This document shows positions 5,640-5,803 of a stretch of DNA of 5,803 nucleotides, piece by piece. The position numbers were made by a program, and so were the translations under genes. The DNA is taken from NCBI GenBank assembly GCA_009787135.1, contig WRGP01000110.1, forward strand, positions 1 to 5,803. Reading direction: 5' to 3'. Positions within the stretch are counted from its first letter, which is position 1. Each line of letters starts with the position of its first letter. The notes under the pieces were generated by a model. It had not been told where the DNA came from and did no database searches. It saw only the letters and a program-made list of their open reading frames with translations. Source of the stretch: Bacillota bacterium. Lineage in GTDB: Bacteria; Bacillota; Clostridia; Christensenellales; Aristaeellaceae.

Positions 5640-5671
5640 CCAGTGTTTTTCACATCCGGTGTTTTTTACAC
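5640..5671. repeat. Two-copy imperfect 16-bp tandem repeat at the integrase break
   Basis: CCAGTGTTTTTCACAT (5640-5655) and CCGGTGTTTTTTACAC (5656-5671) match at 13 of 16 positions and are directly adjacent. Each has a small GTG/CAC-type dyad around a T-run. It lies where the integrase reading frame stops being recognisable, so it may belong to the end of the inserted element or to the junction. Confidence 0.5.
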
Positions 5672-5692
5672 TCAAATAATACTAATAACCAA

Positions 5693-5803
5693 TTAAAAGC
5701 ATTGCAAGATCCACTCTCTGCCTGTAATACTTTTGATAGTCTCATGAGTAATTGAACAGATAACATGACAAAGCCTATCAATTACTTTTTCAAGCGTAGG
5801 AAA
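5693..5803 (-). mobile_element. C-terminal end of a probable IS630-family transposase
   Basis: The minus strand is open from the right window edge to a TAA at 5695-5693, giving 36 residues. It contains LEKVIDRLCHVICSITHETI and ends KSITGREWILQCF. A helical stretch followed by a 'SI-x-x-R-x-W-I' ending shortly before the stop resembles the C-terminus of IS630-type DDE transposases, to my recognition only. The catalytic DDE residues lie beyond the window. The element's outer end should lie between 5692 and the integrase remnant at about 5645, and its insertion would explain why the integrase lacks its N-terminal half. A different transposase family or an unrelated gene end remains possible. Confidence 0.45.

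Larger units (their letters stand above)
5355..5675 (-). pseudogene. Tyrosine recombinase (phage-type integrase), C-terminal remnant
   Basis: The open frame encodes the C-terminal catalytic portion of an integrase: RSHDLRHTYCTMLYDAGVDV contains the HxxR box, QELMGHDDLSVT the second conserved His, and MKIYTHLSEE the catalytic tyrosine (codon at 5486-5484). These residues would cleave and rejoin DNA at an attachment site. The DNA-binding N-terminal domains and first catalytic arginine (about 250 or more residues in full-length relatives) are absent. The frame meets an in-frame TAG at 5684-5682, and the only upstream start is a TTG at 5675 without a ribosome binding site, so this is not an intact gene. 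Recognisable integrase-like sequence begins at about 5645; the exact break lies between there and 5693. It ends convergently with the glycosyltransferase, 23 bp from that gene's stop. Its DNA is visibly AT-richer than the neighbouring genes, suggesting transfer. Confidence 0.88.

Noticed and set aside
5514..5696. 60-codon plus-strand open frame at the right end
   Set aside because: It is antisense to the integrase remnant and junction, with no ribosome binding site or recognisable motif.

Overview
This window is mostly GC-rich, chromosome-like bacterial DNA with six genes or gene parts, followed by an AT-richer end of mobile-element remnants. Tight gene spacing, strong purine-rich ribosome binding sites and the mix of families (pseudouridine catabolism, YhhN/TMEM86 lysoplasmalogenase, small monotopic phosphoglycosyltransferase) would suit a GC-rich anaerobic Firmicutes/Clostridia-type genome. 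That placement is inference; no marker gene is present.

Left part (1-960, minus strand): a PfkB-family kinase, best read as pseudouridine kinase PsuK, runs into the first 31 codons of pseudouridine-5'-phosphate glycosidase PsuG through an ATGA overlap. Together they convert pseudouridine to uracil and ribose 5-phosphate. The 187-bp gap to the next start (961-1147) holds candidate divergent promoters.

Middle part (1148-5331, plus strand): a membrane-anchored M28 zinc peptidase with a four-helix C-terminal membrane region; a 111-bp gap with two good tandem sigma-A-type promoters whose -10 boxes lie in the arms of a perfect 10-bp inverted repeat; a YhhN-family integral membrane protein (putative lysoplasmalogenase); 21 bp later a PglC-like initiating phosphoglycosyltransferase; then, after a 101-bp structured spacer, a GT4-type GT-B glycosyltransferase. 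The last two look like the first steps of building a lipid-linked glycan (sugar-1-phosphate onto a polyprenyl phosphate, then a second sugar). The YhhN gene probably shares their transcript, tying membrane-lipid turnover to envelope glycan synthesis by position only.

Right part (5332-5803, minus strand): the C-terminal catalytic part of a tyrosine recombinase, without its N-terminal half and first catalytic arginine, followed upstream by the last 36 codons of what looks like an IS630-family transposase running off the window. The simplest reading is an integrative element whose integrase was broken by an insertion sequence, sitting 23 bp beyond the glycosyltransferase stop codon.

I see no CRISPR array, tRNA, rRNA or convincing rho-independent terminator. 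No clearly new multi-gene system is visible. The best leads are the promoter/inverted-repeat arrangement at 2628-2688, the unusual insert in the M28 peptidase, and the broken integrase junction at about 5640-5693.
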